The notes beneath the pieces are model-generated. The model worked only from the letters and a program-made list of their open reading frames with translations. It ran no database searches and was not told the origin of the DNA. The position numbers were made by a program, and so were the translations under genes. Below, piece by piece: positions 36,526 to 49,381 of a DNA stretch of 64,000 nucleotides. Every line of letters starts with the position of its first letter. Position 1 is the stretch's first letter. Where the stretch lies: positions 400,010,433 through 400,074,432 of the forward strand of contig CM046878.1 in the NCBI GenBank assembly GCA_025667525.1, in the 5' to 3' direction. Origin of the DNA: Glebionis coronaria (taxonomy: Eukaryota; Streptophyta; Magnoliopsida; Asterales; Asteraceae).

Positions 36526-39500
36526 TGTAACACTCTCATTTTTCGTATCGGTACAGCGGAAGGGTCTTTTAGAGTGTTACGGGATAGCACAATAACTCCA
36601 ATCATAGACAACACATAAAAATGGTTGTACAAGGTTTAACAAACATTCATTCGATAAAAAGGTTTAAAAGTGTACAACAGGTCCCAAATTATACAGGTCA
36701 TTAAGTTTACAAAACACAGATCGAATGAACATTTTTAATATTAAGTGTGGGCCATCAGAGTCGATCTCCATCCGGATTACCTTCAAGCACCTGAGATAGA
36801 AAACATGCAAAAATCATATCAGCGAATGCCAAGTGAATTCATAGAGTTTAATGAAAACCGTTATATAAAACAATCAATTACAATCATTTAAAATCAGAAC
36901 ACAAGTATAATATCGGAAGTAAGTCCACATATTGCTAGTCAGGCAATATATAAATCAAGCATACATCTGAAACCGTCCATGAGACCGTAGTCTCTATATT
37001 ACCATGATAGGTAATATATTCATCGTAATAGCGTCGTTATCGTTTATTATATATGTCTTATATTGTATTATAGGTTGTAGGATTATTATTAGCCGCATGA
37101 CATTGTTACCTTACTGTGAAAACAGCGGGCCGCGAACCCGACAAACAATTTGCCCATCTAAGTTAGCGTGTCGTCACAAAAATCACGCTATGGAATCTTC
37201 TCATACATAAATTCGCTTACCAATCAATGTGGTACGACGGGGATCAACCGTTAAGGCGCGAACTAGGGTGATCGTCCCCAAATAGTACTATCAAATGCAT
37301 AAGCGTCTACCAAATCCCGGTAGTTCACAATTCATGCTAATGGGACTTTAAGTGACATAACCTAACTACTAATAATCCTTTTAGTCTCGAATAAAGGGTC
37401 ATAGCATCATTCGGGTCCATCTCATTAAGCATACAATCGGGACTACTTGTGTTCTATTTATAAAAATCGAGCATGTTATCTCCCTCGCGGGTTTACAAAT
37501 CATTTTATAAAACATTTAAAAGAGTGCGAGGCTATGAACTCACGTTGTTAATGAAAGGCGGATTATCGGCTACGGGCGTGCTTCGGTCACGGAAACCTAT
37601 ATAAATAATAATCGGTCTTAGACTCGGTCCAATGACTTTTATCAAAATAACAATATACATATATATGATTATTGTACATATGATGATGATCAAGTGGGTT
37701 TATAAATCCTCATTTACTCATTTTAGTGTTTACGTTTTAGTATCGTCTTACTAGTTCACTAGTTTTACCGATTTTACCTATTTTAAGTTCATTAAGTCTT
37801 TTATAACTTCTTTAACTTGTTTTTACCTATTTTATACTTATATGATCAGTATATATACTTTTCATGTTGGGCCCTATTGGGTTAAGCCCAAATAATTCTT
37901 TTTACAAGTATTTATCTTATTAAGTCCAATTATTAGTCTAATAGGTTTAGTTAGCTCGTAATTGTCCGTAATTCTTATAGTTCGGGTTTTATCGGTTTTT
38001 ACTTGTCTTAGTTACTTATACATCAGTATATATATCTTTTATAAACTTTACATTAGACGGGTTTGGTCGTCTAAGTTTTATTTGATGAAAAACGTTAATT
38101 TCACGGCGATAGCCGAAAAAGTCGTAAAAATCAAGTTTATAGTTTTTATTACTTATAAATATTACTTTTACCACCATTTATATATTTTACCCATTTAATT
38201 AACCTTTTATACATTTATATAAATAAGTTTTATAAGTTAGTGGGTTTATACTTTACATTTTATAAATTATAAAGTGAGTGCTTATATAATAATAATAAAC
38301 ATTATTTCCAAAATCTGATTTTTAACTTCACATTCACCATTTTTATCATATCTAGAGTTCTACAATGACTTAGAAGCTCATTTTTGGATGACAACTTCTT
38401 CATAATATGTGCTAAATATAACTTAGTTATAGATACTGCCCATTTTGAGTCTAAGTTGCCTTAACAGTCCCTACAAAACTGCTTATTCAGATTGTACCAC
38501 CTAACTTGTTTTGATCATATCTCACTCATTATTTTGATTCCATTGCATGGCCAACTCTCACATGTGTATAACATCATCTACTTTACTGTAAATAGATCAA
38601 ACCATGCATTTTTATAAGTTCTTCATTTAGTTATCTACTGTTTTTATACAGCCAACTAATTAGACATGATTTTAGCTTCATTTCTTATGGTTATCATCAT
38701 TTTTAAGCATGTTTATCAACACTTGATCCCCACACAACATTTTTATCATCATATATACATCATATACATATACAAAATGAAAGAAAATACATTTGTTCTT
38801 TACAAAATAATAAGAGAAAAATGTAGAGGATGATCTTCTTTACCAATCCAAGTGGATTTCTTGTTTTAGGAAGGCAAGAACTTGATGAACACAACAAGTA
38901 TCTCCAAGACCATCAAATATCAAGATCATATGTTGGAAAATCAGCCCTAGGACACAAGCAAATCACCTCCAAAGTTGGTTATATGGCCACCAAATGATCA
39001 AGGCTTCAAGGAAACACCTTAATAGGACTAGTAAACATGTGGTTTGTAGTTAGAAAAGATCAATGAGGGTGTTTGTGGCTTGATGTGGGACGGCACAAAG
39101 ATGAAGTAGAGAGAGTTTTGAGAGTGAATTGCATGTAAGAAATGGTTAAGTGAAAACCATTTGTTGGTTTTGTGTAGTGGTGGAGGGTTTAGCTTAAAGT
39201 GTAAGCATAAGCTTACACTTGTATAAGCTTAGCTAGAATGTGTGCCACCTAAGTGTGGTGGTGTCCTCCTTGCCGTCCCATGTAAGCTAGTGGGATGGGG
39301 CAAAGTGTTTTGTCCCATCTCACTAGTTTACGGGTATTTCTCGATTCTAGTTTTCTCGATTTGCGTGCCCTCGGGTCGTTTTACGAAAAACGTTTTTATA
39401 AATTATGAATCACCGTCACAAAACGAATCCAATAAAAATTGTCTCATCAAAAACGGAGTTCAAAAACGTAAATACGTAATCCTAAGGTTTCCGGTTTAGT

Positions 39501-39637
39501 CGTAAAAGACGCCAAATTATGCACGTAAGCCCAAATTTAAATCCGTAAATTGTGAGTTCGTCAACCAACATAAAAATAAGTTTCAAAATATTATACGAGA
39601 AAATATTTAACTACCTGAAAATGTTAGATTTATCACA
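36526..39637 (-). repeat. Element C 3' LTR (left)
   Basis: It starts TGTAACACTCTC and ends TTTATCACA. One base at the last positions (A, where the right copy has G) alters the LTR-start TGTGAC motif. Short frames such as 37004, 37962 and 39242 recur in the other LTR and are not genes. Confidence 0.96.
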
Positions 39638-39653
39638 GCTTTTCCTCCTAAAA
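39638..39653 (-). other. Polypurine tract of element C
   Basis: The minus strand reads TTTTAGGAGGAAAAGC directly before the 3' LTR, identical to that of A. Confidence 0.92.
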
Positions 39654-39678
39654 GGGATCAACGTCCTCGTGATCCATT

Positions 39679-41586
39679 TCATTTGGATGTCCGTTTCTTA
39701 TTGAAATCGAAGAGGTGCGGATATTTCTTCCACATTTCATCCTCTCGTTCCCAAGTATACTCCGGTCCATGCTTTAAATTACATCGGATCTTAACAATAG
39801 GTATCCGACTTTGTTTCAGTTGCTTTACCTCACGGTCCATAACTTCTACGGGCTCTTCGATAAAATGCAACTTCCCATCTATTCGAACCTTACCTAACGG
39901 AATTTTCTCATCACTCACTGCTAGACATTTCTTCAGATTAGATACATGGAATGTGTTGTGAACACCATGAAGTTCTGGGGGTAACTCTAGTTTGTAAGCC
40001 ACCGGACCTACTCTGGATAAAATCTTAAAGGGTCCAATATAACGGGGATTCAATTTTCCTCGTTTTCCAAATCTTATAACGCCTTTCCATGGCGATACTT
40101 TTAACATTACTCGGTCACCCACTTCAAACTCCATTGGCTTCCGCCGCACATCCGCGTAACTTTTCTGTCTACTACGGGCAGTCAACAACCTCTTCTTAAT
40201 CTGAACTATCATCTCCGTAGTCTCCCGGATCAATTCCGGTCCCGTGAGCTGGGTATCCCCAACTTCACTCCAACATACAGGAGATCTACACTTCCTACCA
40301 TACAAAGCTTCAAACGGTGCAGCCTTAATACTAGAATGGTAACTATTGTTATACGAAAACTCTGCTAACGACAAATGTGTATCCCAATCCTTACCAAAGT
40401 CTAACACACAAGCTCTCAACATATCTTCCAGTGTTTGTATCGTCCTTTCACTCTGCCCATCAGTCTGGGGGTGATAAGCAGTGCTCATATCGAGATTCGT
40501 TCCCAAAGATCTTTGGAGAGATTTCCAAAAATTCGATGCGAATCTAGGATCTCGATCTGAAATGATCGATACAGGCACTCCATGCTTGCATACGACATTA
40601 TCCAGGTATATTCGAGTCAGCTTCTCCAGTGAGAACTGCTCCTTAACCGGAATGAAGTGTGCTGATTTGGTCAGTCTATCGACAATAACCCAAATCGAAT
40701 TGTTTCCAGATGATGTTCTAGGAAGCTTGGTGATAAAGTCCATCGTAATTCGCTCCCACTTCCATTCAGGAATCTTTGGTTGTTGAAGTAGTCCTGATGG
40801 CTTTTGATGTTCAGCTTTGACTCTAGCACAAGTCAAGCATTGAAGAACATACATAGCTATGTCAGCTTTCATATTCGGCCACCAGTACAACTTCTTCAAA
40901 TCATGGTACATCTTATCAGATCCCGGATGAATGGAATACTTAGATTTATGGGATTCTAACATAATCAAATCTCTTAAGCCTCCAAACTTAGGTATCCACA
41001 TACGACCTCTTAAACATTTCACTCCATCAGCTCTAACCTCTAAAGGATCTCCTTCTCCTCGAAACCCTTCATTAACAAAATTCTCCTTCTTACAAGCTTC
41101 TATTTGCGCATTTCTAATTTGCTCAGGCAAATTATTGTGCACGGTCAAGACTAGAGAACGCACCCTGATAGGCTCTCTATCTTTCCTACTCAACGCATCA
41201 GCAACAACGTTGGCTTTTCCTGGGTGATACTTTATATCACAATCATAATCACTTAACAACTCTATCCATCTTCGTTGCCTCATGTTCAACTCTTTCTGGT
41301 CGAGAATATACTGTAGGCTTTTGTGATCGGTGAATACCGTACACTTGGTGCCATACAGATAATGTCTCCACAATCTAAGAGCAAAGACCACAGCTCCTAG
41401 CTCAAGATCATGAGTAGTGTAATTCTCCTCATTCTTCCTTAATTGCCTAGAAGCATAAGCTATCACTTTCTCTCTCTGCATCAAAACAGCTCCATAACCT
41501 CTAAGAGATGCATCACAATACACTACAAAATCTTCACTCCCTTCGGGTAATGATAAGATTGGCGCACTACATAATTTTTGCTTCAA
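39679..41586 (-). CDS. RNase H, integrase and chromodomain of element C (intact frame)
   Basis: An uninterrupted frame of 635 codons from MKQKLCSAP. RNase H occupies about residues 20-140, with the acidic set D25, E62, D87 and D130. The integrase zinc domain ([21 protein letters not shown]) lies near 215-265. The DDE core follows ([27 protein letters not shown]), then the GPFKIL module and a chromodomain ([14 protein letters not shown] to [14 protein letters not shown]) near the end. In the ancestral polyprotein this follows RT; here a TAG at 41617-41619 separates them, so a natural start is unlikely. Integrase and chromodomain could still fold. The antisense frames over this region are shadows. 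Confidence 0.93.
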   Translation of the reverse strand: MKQKLCSAPILSLPEGSEDFVVYCDASLRGYGAVLMQREKVIAYASRQLRKNEENYTTHDLELGAVVFALRLWRHYLYGTKCTVFTDHKSLQYILDQKELNMRQRRWIELLSDYDCDIKYHPGKANVVADALSRKDREPIRVRSLVLTVHNNLPEQIRNAQIEACKKENFVNEGFRGEGDPLEVRADGVKCLRGRMWIPKFGGLRDLIMLESHKSKYSIHPGSDKMYHDLKKLYWWPNMKADIAMYVLQCLTCARVKAEHQKPSGLLQQPKIPEWKWERITMDFITKLPRTSSGNNSIWVIVDRLTKSAHFIPVKEQFSLEKLTRIYLDNVVCKHGVPVSIISDRDPRFASNFWKSLQRSLGTNLDMSTAYHPQTDGQSERTIQTLEDMLRACVLDFGKDWDTHLSLAEFSYNNSYHSSIKAAPFEALYGRKCRSPVCWSEVGDTQLTGPELIRETTEMIVQIKKRLLTARSRQKSYADVRRKPMEFEVGDRVMLKVSPWKGVIRFGKRGKLNPRYIGPFKILSRVGPVAYKLELPPELHGVHNTFHVSNLKKCLAVSDEKIPLGKVRIDGKLHFIEEPVEVMDREVKQLKQSRIPIVKIRCNLKHGPEYTWEREDEMWKKYPHLFDFNKKRTSK

Positions 41587-42458
41587 TGTCTGAAATGCTC
41601 CATCTTCATCACTTCCCTAAACGAAAGGTTTATTCTTCTGAGTAAGCTTAGTCAAGGGTTTAGCTATTAAAGAAAATTCTTTAATAAATCGCCTATAATA
41701 GCCAGCTAATCCTAAGAACTGTCGTACTTCCGTTGGCGTTGTCGGAGCAGACCAATTCTTAATAGCTTCAACCTTTGCAGGATCAACATGAATTCCATCT
41801 CTGTTAATCACATGACCAAGAAATTGCACAGAATCCAACCAGAAATCACACTTCGAAAACTTAGCATACAACTTTTCATCCTTCAGCAACTTCAAAACAA
41901 TCCTCAAATGTTCTCTATGCTCATCTTCATTCTTAGAATAGATTAGAATATCGTCAATAAACACAATCACAAATTTATCCAAGTAGGGCTTGCACACTCG
42001 ATTCATTAAATCCATGAAAACCGCAGGTGCGTTAGTTAACCCAAATGGCATTACTTGAAATTCATAGTGTCCATAACGAGTTCTAAATGCAGTTATAGGA
42101 ATATCTTCTTCACGGACGCGAAGTTAGTGATATCCTGACCGCAAATCTATCTTAGAATACACACTAGATCCTTGCAGTTGATCAAACAAATCATCAATCC
42201 TAGGTAAAGGATATCGATTTTTAATTGTAAACTTATTCAGTTCCCTATAATCAATGCACATACGAAAAGATCCATCCTTCTTCTTAACGTACAAAACTGG
42301 AGCTCCCCAAGGCGACGAGCTCGGTCGAATAAAACCTTTATCAGACAACTCCTTAAGTTGCTCAGATAACTCCTTTAATTCAGAAGGGGCTAATCGGTAA
42401 GGCGCACGTGCCACCGGTGCAGCACCAGGAATTAAATCGATTCGAAACTCTACTTGCC
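41587..42458 (-). pseudogene. Reverse transcriptase of element C, with two stops
   Basis: The frame shows [70 protein letters not shown] and FLGHVI. A TAA at 42124-42126 (CAA in A) sits just after the SGYH motif, and a TAG at 41617-41619 follows KPFV. A one-base deletion near 42480 separates this frame from the protease. All RT motifs are readable. Confidence 0.9.
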
Positions 42459-43544
42459 TTATCGGTGGAAGTCCTGGTAATCTTTAGGAAATACCTCAGG
42501 AAATTCAAAAATAATAGGTACATCTTCCAATCGTTTCTCCCTAGACTCATTCCCGGTCACTTGAGCTAAGAATGACTCACAACCGTTCCTGATGTACTTT
42601 TGGACTTTAATACATGAAACGATTTTCAAACGGGATTCACCTCGACTACCATCAATTACTAACGTTCTATTCCTAAGAGGAATCTTAACTTTCTTCTCTC
42701 CACATAAAATAGTAGCATTATTCAACGACAACCAATCCATACCAATAATAATATCAAAACTACCTAATTCTATCATCATCAAATCAATCGGAAAGGAATG
42801 GTTCAAGAGATTTAGAGAGCATCCTTCTAATAGCTTATTAGTTTTCACTAATTTACCATCAGCCAATTCCACCTCGTAACTGGTACTTATCTCAACAGGT
42901 TCAATATCAATAAGGGCACTAAATTTAGTGGATACAAAGCTCCTATCGGCACCCGAATCGAATAAAGCAACAGCATAATGATTGTTGAGTAAAAACGTAC
43001 CGGTAACGACATTCGGATCCTCTTTCTTCACCTCAATTGTTCCAAGTTGGTAGATACCACCCTGGGGGTTTCTTCCAGGTACAATCGCTTTCAACTTGGG
43101 GCATTCCGATTTCCTATGACCTTCTTCATTACAGTTGAAGCAAATCGTTCCCTTCTTACACCTTTCAACCTTGTGTCCAAGCTTTCCGCAATTTCGGCAC
43201 TTCCAGCAGTCGCCAGGATGCCTCTTGTTGCCACACTTAGGACATCTATCATCGTTGCACGGTGCATTGTTGGTAATAGCATTTGCATTCCCCTTTCTCT
43301 GGTTCTGACGGTGATTGAAATTCTTCCTATAATCACCTCTATCTACACGATCACCGTCTCCCTTTCTTTTCTCACCTACACGGGCTTCATCTTCCTTATC
43401 CTGAATTATCTGTCCAATGAGTTGGTAAGCCATTCGAACAGCATCATCAATGGTAAGTGGTTTCGATGATGTCACGTCCCCCCGGATATTCCTGGTCAAC
43501 CCTTTCACATATTGCTCAATTCGGATCTCTTCGGGTTCAACCAA
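42459..43544 (-). pseudogene. gag C terminus, zinc knuckles and protease of element C
   Basis: Open for 361 codons. It has the gag C-terminal part (EQYVKGLTRNIRG), a Cys/His-rich block with CPKCGNKRHPGDC, CRNCGKLGHKVERC and CFNCNEEGHRKSEC, then the aspartic protease (ALFDSGADRSFVS, IIIGMDWLSL). It ends in a shifted tail after FPKD because of a one-base deletion. The knuckles bind RNA and the protease matures the polyprotein. It is the least damaged gag-protease copy in the window. Confidence 0.9.
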
Positions 43545-44191
43545 TCGAGGACATAGAGTTGGAATCAGTTCGTGTAACTATCAATGTCCACACCTTTCAT
43601 TCTCAGATGAATCAACTCCTGTTCTAACCTAATGATCACACTACGAGGACAAAACTCCAAAGTCATCCACTTCTTAATTTCAGCCCAAGGAGTAGCATTA
43701 GCAGCATCAAGACCCATGAAAGCAATTCTCCCGTTCCACCAAGTCAACGCACGACCTTTAAGAGTAGCCATAGCAAAAGTCACCTTATCTTCCTCCTTAC
43801 ACTTACTAATCCTAAACACCGATTCAATCTTCTCAATCCACTGGCTTAGTCCTACAGCACCTTCAGTTCCATTAAAAGGTAGAGGTTCACACTTCATGAA
43901 CGTCACATAAGTACAGCCACCAACTTCAGGTGCATTCGTTCCAAGTCCTCCTATATTTCCTCCAGCATTAGCATTCACATTATTAGCATTCACATTCACA
44001 TTAGTACCGCCAATTCCACTACCGCCAGCTCCACTACCGCCAGCTCCACTACCGCCAGCTCCACTACCGCCAGCTCCACTACCGCCAGCTTCATTTCTAG
44101 CATTTGCCGTAAATTCAGTCATAGATGCGGTAACTTGCTCCGTAATAATCCTACGTACATCATCCTCAGTCACAGCCTTCTTGGGCGGCAT
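43545..44191 (-). pseudogene. gag N terminus of element C
   Basis: The start is MPPKKAVTEDD at 44191. An upstream in-frame ATG at 44227 also exists but lacks conservation with A. It has the Gly-Ser-Ala repeat of 15-bp units (about 44020-44093) and the gag domain (WIEKIESVF, LTWWNGRIAF, CPRSVIIRLEQEL). Near 43565-43585 a deletion of about 14 bases relative to A, together with a TGA, breaks the frame before the CPRL motif; it resumes in the next segment. Confidence 0.9.
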
Positions 44192-44478
44192 AGTTCTATA
44201 ATTCCACAATTTCAAAGTATTAAGCATTCATCCAACAAAGGATTCATATAATATGGATCGAATTCATAATCAAGATACAAATAAGGCACAATATGGAATT
44301 CAAGACAAGATACATATTTCATTCGATCTGAAACAAAAGTATTGTCTTAGTACATCCATATCAAAGTTCTAACACTATAAACACTCAAAATTCGTGCCAA
44401 GTCTATTACTAACAAGTCGGTTCAGTCAAAGCTATAAACACAAAAGATATAAAGGTCACTACTAAACACAGACTGGTC

Positions 44479-45517
44479 TACTGAGAACCGCCAGATGGTC
44501 CATCATCCATCGTCTTCTGGATCTTCGCTGGACGATCACTAGACACATCTTCAGCTGGGCGCTTACGGATTACTCCTCTTTCAACCATGTCGGCATAAAA
44601 TCTACTGTTCCAACCCACGGATACATTTAACTCCTTTCGGCTTTCTCACGCATCGCACGAGCCACACTCAACTGAATTTCCATAGTATTCACCTTTCTCT
44701 TCATATCCACATACTCACGGCTTTCCAATACCGATAATCTCCTAAAAGCCTCATTCAATCCACGCTCTACATCACTCAAATCCAAACTAAGCAATTCTCG
44801 CTCTTTCTCGCCAACCTTAGTCTTCGACTCCAAATAAGCAACCTGAGTCTGAACAACACCTAATCCAACCTCTGTCACACAACTCTTAACACGGGAAGCA
44901 TCTAGATCACGTCTCAAGGCCCATGGTGCAAGACCATCAATATGAGTAGCCTCTCGAGCACTAGACGACTCTCCTATCTCAAATCTACGAGCAGCAATAC
45001 CGTCGGTACCGTCAGGTGCATCGTCATCCTCATCCTCCTCTGATTTAGAATCAGATTCAGACGATTCAGACATTTCATCCCTAGGTAACTCATCCTCGGA
45101 ATCAGACAAACAAACTGGTGGGGGCAAAGGCTCGCCCTCTGGAACATCATACGGATATATAAGCTCAGCTTCCTCATCGTCATCAACCTCAACATCTATA
45201 CCTACATCTTCCTCGACATCCTCGTCGTCAATCTCATCATCTAACTCATCTAACCCAATCTCATCCTCATTCTCAATATCAGCATTCTCAATATCTACGT
45301 CCTCATTACCCACATTCTCAATCTCATTCTCTACTAAGTCAACCTGAGGGGCAATCTGATCTCCTAGTCCTAACTCGAGCTCGGGATTCTCAAATGGTTC
45401 CTCCTCGTCATCAATATCAAAATCTACTAAGTCTAAATAAGGATCATCTTCTATATTAGGTTCGGGAATAGCATGGTTTTCTACAGGAATATTAGGGTCA
45501 GCCATGACAATCTGCAT
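44479..45517 (-). pseudogene. Acidic ORF upstream of gag (element C), one frameshift
   Basis: The start at 45517 reads MQIVMADPN. The N-terminal 150 residues or so are strongly acidic (blocks such as DFDIDDEEEPFENPELELG and SESDSKSEEDEDDDAPDG). They are followed by a helical, probably coiled-coil part (KVGEKERELLSLDLSDVE). A one-base deletion near 44630 ends the open frame at 44627 after 296 codons. In the shifted frame the sequence continues, as in A, to TAG 44479-44481. Its length without the break is about 346 codons, similar to A. Conservation of frame and position in two separate insertions argues for an element gene. Confidence 0.75.
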
Positions 45518-45656
45518 TTATATATATTTATCTCGTATTAGGATAACATACTAGTTAAACAATTACATAATGAAATCACGATATATACATATATATAAAT
45601 TAAATTATATATATCAAAATATATATCTTCTCAATAGGGCTTGTTGGTAACGTCGG

Positions 45657-45780
45657 AGATCTCTGGCACCGTTATAGTCAAAAGATTTTTCAATTATTTT
45701 CTCAAATGTTCATTGTCAAAAAATTTTGAAAAGTTTTGTTCAAAACCTTGGTTTTTAAAATCTTTTGTTCTCTACAACGA
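45657..45780 (-). promoter_or_regulatory. Leader stem-loop of element C
   Basis: CGTTATAG (45670-45677) faces CTACAACG (45772-45779). One arm differs from A, but the pair becomes a G-U wobble, so the stem survives. A primer-site-like copy (GGTGCCAGAGATCTCCGACG on the minus strand) lies just beyond it, as in A. Confidence 0.55.
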
Positions 45781-45796
45781 GAGCTCTGGTACCAAA
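45778..45796 (-). other. Primer-binding site of element C, initiator-Met tRNA
   Basis: The minus strand reads TTTGGTACCAGAGCTCTCG one base from the LTR, identical to A. Confidence 0.88.
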
Positions 45797-45797
45797 C

Positions 45798-48700
45798 TGT
45801 AACACTCTCATTTTTCGTATCGGTACAGCGGAAGGGTCTTTCAGAGTGTTACGGGATAGCACAATAACTCCAATCATAGACAACACATAAAAATGGTTGT
45901 ACAAGGTTTAACAAACATTCATTCGATAAAAAGGTTTAAAAGTGTACAACAGGTCCCAAATTATACAGGTCATTAAGTTTACAAAACACAGATCGAATGA
46001 ACATTTTTAATATTAAGTGTGGGCCATCAGAGTCGATCTCCATCCGGATTACCTTCAAGCACCTGAGATAGAAAACATGCAAAAATCATATCAGCGAATG
46101 CCGAGTGAATTCATAGAGTTTAATGAAAACCGTTATATAAAACAATCAATTACAATCATTTAAAATCAGAACACAGGTATAATATCGGAAGTAAGTCCAC
46201 ATATTGCTAGTCAGGCAATATATAAATCAAGCATACATCTGAAACCGTCCATGAGACCGTAGTCTCTATATTACCATGATAGGTAATATATTCATCGTAA
46301 TAGCGTCGTTATCGTTTATTATATATGTCTTATATTGTATTATAGGTTGTAGGATTATTATTAGCCGCATGACATTGTTACCTTACTGTGAAAACAGCGG
46401 GCCGCGAACCTGACAAACAATTTGCCCATCTAAGTTAGCGTGTCGTCACAAAAATCACGCTATGGAATCTTCTCATACATAAATTCGCTTACCAATCAAT
46501 GTGGTACGACGGGGATCAACCGTCAAGGCGCGAACTGGGGTGATCGTCCCCAAATAGTACTATCAAATGCATAAGCGTCTACCAAATCCCGGTAATTCAC
46601 AATTCATGCTAATGGGACTTTAAGTGACATAACCTAACTACTAATAATCCTTTTAGTCTCGAATAAAGGGTCATAGCATCATTCGGGTCCATCTCATTAA
46701 GCATACAATCGGGACTACTTGTGTTCTATTTATAAAAATCGAGCATGTTATCTCCCTCGCGGGTTTACAAATCATTTTATAAAACATTTAAAAGAGTGCG
46801 AGGCTATGAACTCACGTTGTTAATGAAAGGCGGATTATCGGCTACGGGCGTGCTTCGGTCACGGAAACCTATATAAATAATAATCGGTCTTAGACTCGGT
46901 CCAATGACTTTTATCAAAATAACAATATACATATATATGATTATTGTACATATGATGATGATCAAGTGGGTTTATAAATCCTCATTTACTCATTTTAGTG
47001 TTTACGTTTTAGTATCGTCTTACTAGTTCACTAGTTTTACCGATTTTACCTATTTTAAGTTCATTAAGTCTTTTATAACTTCTTTAACTTGTTTTTACCC
47101 ATTTTATACTTATATGATCAGTATATATACTTTTCATGTTGGGCCCTATTGGGTTAAGCCCAAATAATTCTTTTTACAAGTATTTATCTTATTAAGTCCA
47201 ATTATTAGTCTAATAGGTTTAGTTAGCTCGTAATTGTCCGTAATTCTTATAGTTCGGGTTTTATCGGTTTTTACTTGTCTTAGTTACTTATACATCAGTA
47301 TATATATCTTTTATAAACTTTACATTAGACGGGTTTGGTCGTCTAAGTTTTATTTGATGAAAAACGTTAATTTCACGGCGATAGCCGAAAAAGTCGTAAA
47401 AATCAAGTTTATAGTTTTTATTACTTATAAATATTACTTTTACCACCATTTATATATTTTACCCATTTAATTAACCTTTTATACATTTATATAAATAAGT
47501 TTTATAAGTTAGTGAGTTTATACTTTACATTTTATAAATTATAAAGTGAGTGCTTATATAATAATAATAAACATTATTTCCAAAATCTGATTTTTAACTT
47601 CACATTCACCATTTTTATCATATCTAGAGTTCTACAATGACTTATAAGCTCATTTTTGGATGACAACTTCTTCATAATATGTGCTAAATATAACTTAGTT
47701 ATAGCTACTGCCCATTTTGAGTCTAAGTTGCCTTAACAGTCCCTACAAAACTGCTTATTCAGATTGTACCACCTAACTTGTTTTGATCATATCTCACTCA
47801 TTATTTTGATTCCATTGCATGGCCAACTCTCACATGTGTATAACATCATCTACTTTACTGTAAATAGATCAAACCATGCATTTTTATCAGTTCTTCATTT
47901 AGTTATCTACTATTTTTATACAGCCAACTAATTAGACATGATTTTAGCTTCATTTCTTATGGTTATCATCATTTTTAAGCATGTTTATCAACACTTGATC
48001 CCCACAAAACATTTTTATCATCATATATACATCATATACATATAAAAAATGAAAGAAAATACATTTTTTCTTTACAAAATAATAAGAGAAAAATGTAGAG
48101 GATGATCTTCTTTACCAATCCAAGTGGATTTCTTGTTTTAGGAAGGCAAGAACTTGATGAACACAACAAGTATCTCCAAGACCATCAAATATCAAGATCA
48201 TATGTTGGAAAATCAGCCCTAGGACACAAGCAAATCACCTCCAAAGTTGGTTATATGGCCACCAAATGATCAAGGCTTCAAGGAAACACCTTAATAGGAC
48301 TAGTAAACATGTGGTTTGTAGTTAGAAAAGATCAATGAGGGTGTTTGTGGCTTGATGTGGGACGGCACAAAGATGAAGTAGAGAGAGTTTTGAGAGTGAA
48401 TTGCATGTAAGAAATGGTTAAGTGAAAACCATTTGTTGGTTTTGTGTAGTGGTGGAGGGTTTAGCTTAAAGTGTAAGCATAAGCTTACACTTGTATAAGC
48501 TTAGCTAGAATGTGTGCCACCTAAGTGTGGTGGTGTCCTCCTTGCCGTCCCATGTAAGCTAGTGGGATGGGGCAAAGTGTTTTGTCCTATCTCACTAGTT
48601 TACGGGTATTTCTTGATTCTAGTTTTCTCGATTTGCGTGCCCTCGGGTCGTTTTACGAAAAACGTTTTTATAAATTATGAATCACCGTCACAAAATGAAT

Positions 48701-48909
48701 CCAATAAAAATTGTCTCATCAAAAACGGAGTTCAAAAACGTAAATACGTAATCCTAAGGTTTCCGGTTTAGTCGTAAAAGACGCCAAATTATGCACGTAA
48801 GCCCAAATTTAAATCCGTAAATTGTGAGTTCGTCAACCAACATAAAAATAAGTTTCAAAATATTATACGAGAAAATATTTAACTACCTGAAAATGTTAGA
48901 TTTGTCACA
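45798..48909 (-). repeat. Element C 5' LTR (right)
   Basis: 3,112 bp, the pair of 36526-39637, with about 20 substitutions and no indels noted. Confidence 0.96.
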
Positions 48910-48914
48910 GAAAG
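48910..48914. repeat. Target-site duplication of element C, right copy (gaaag)
   Basis: Identical to 36521-36525. Confidence 0.95.
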
Positions 48915-49381
48915 TGTTAACCCAAGTTGGTTGGATGTGGCGCCCCACTGGTAGAACTTTCACTATAGTAGGAAATACGTGCCCTTTGACTAGGATCACT
49001 CCCACTACAGCGAAGAAAGCGTGCCCTTTAACTAGGAGTACCAAGGCTACCAAAACACAAGCGTGTCCTTTAACTAGGAACACTGACACTACTGTAGGAA
49101 CCAAGTGCCCTTTAAATAGGTCTACTACCACTGTAGTGCCCGCGAATAATCCAAAACCTAAGAAAGTTGGAACTGTAAAACCTGTTAGTGCTAAAACTCA
49201 CATTAGAAAACGCAGGAAATCTAAGTGTCTCAAAAATGTTAGCAATTCTGATACTTCTATATCTATATCTGCTAACACTCAGGAACCAATAGTTTCTAAT
49301 GCATTGTCTACTGTTGTTATTGAAAACAGGTGGTCCAAATTGTTCTCTGGTATTTGGACTCTGGTTGCTCCAAGCATATGA
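48910..49381 (+). pseudogene. Linker of element D between gag extension and protease, CPLTR repeats
   Basis: This resumes the D frame after C, reading KVLTQVGWMWRPTGRTFT. It holds four copies of a CPL(T/N)R motif at about 20-residue spacing (48980-49120), then a Lys/Ser/Thr-rich basic stretch. The frame ends at 49381, because protease is read in another frame from 49330, implying a shift near 49330-49375. The repeat role is unknown; the basic character suggests nucleic-acid binding. Confidence 0.75.

Larger units (their letters stand above)
36526..48909 (-). mobile_element. Element C: full-length Ty3/gypsy chromovirus, same family as A, minus strand
   Basis: C is 12,384 bp with two LTRs of exactly 3,112 bp, which differ at about 20 positions by eye. 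It is the youngest insertion by LTR divergence and, being nested in D, younger than D. The interior has the same order as A, including the acidic ORF. It is damaged in the acidic ORF, gag, protease-RT junction and RT, but RNase H, integrase and chromodomain form one intact frame of 635 codons. Confidence 0.96.

Noticed and set aside
37962..38198. 78-codon frame repeated at 47234-47470
   Set aside because: Also LTR sequence of C, hydrophobic by AT composition only.
39242..39499. 85-codon frame repeated at 48514-48771
   Set aside because: It lies wholly in the two LTRs of element C and so is duplicated with them; no recognisable domain and it overlaps LTR signals.
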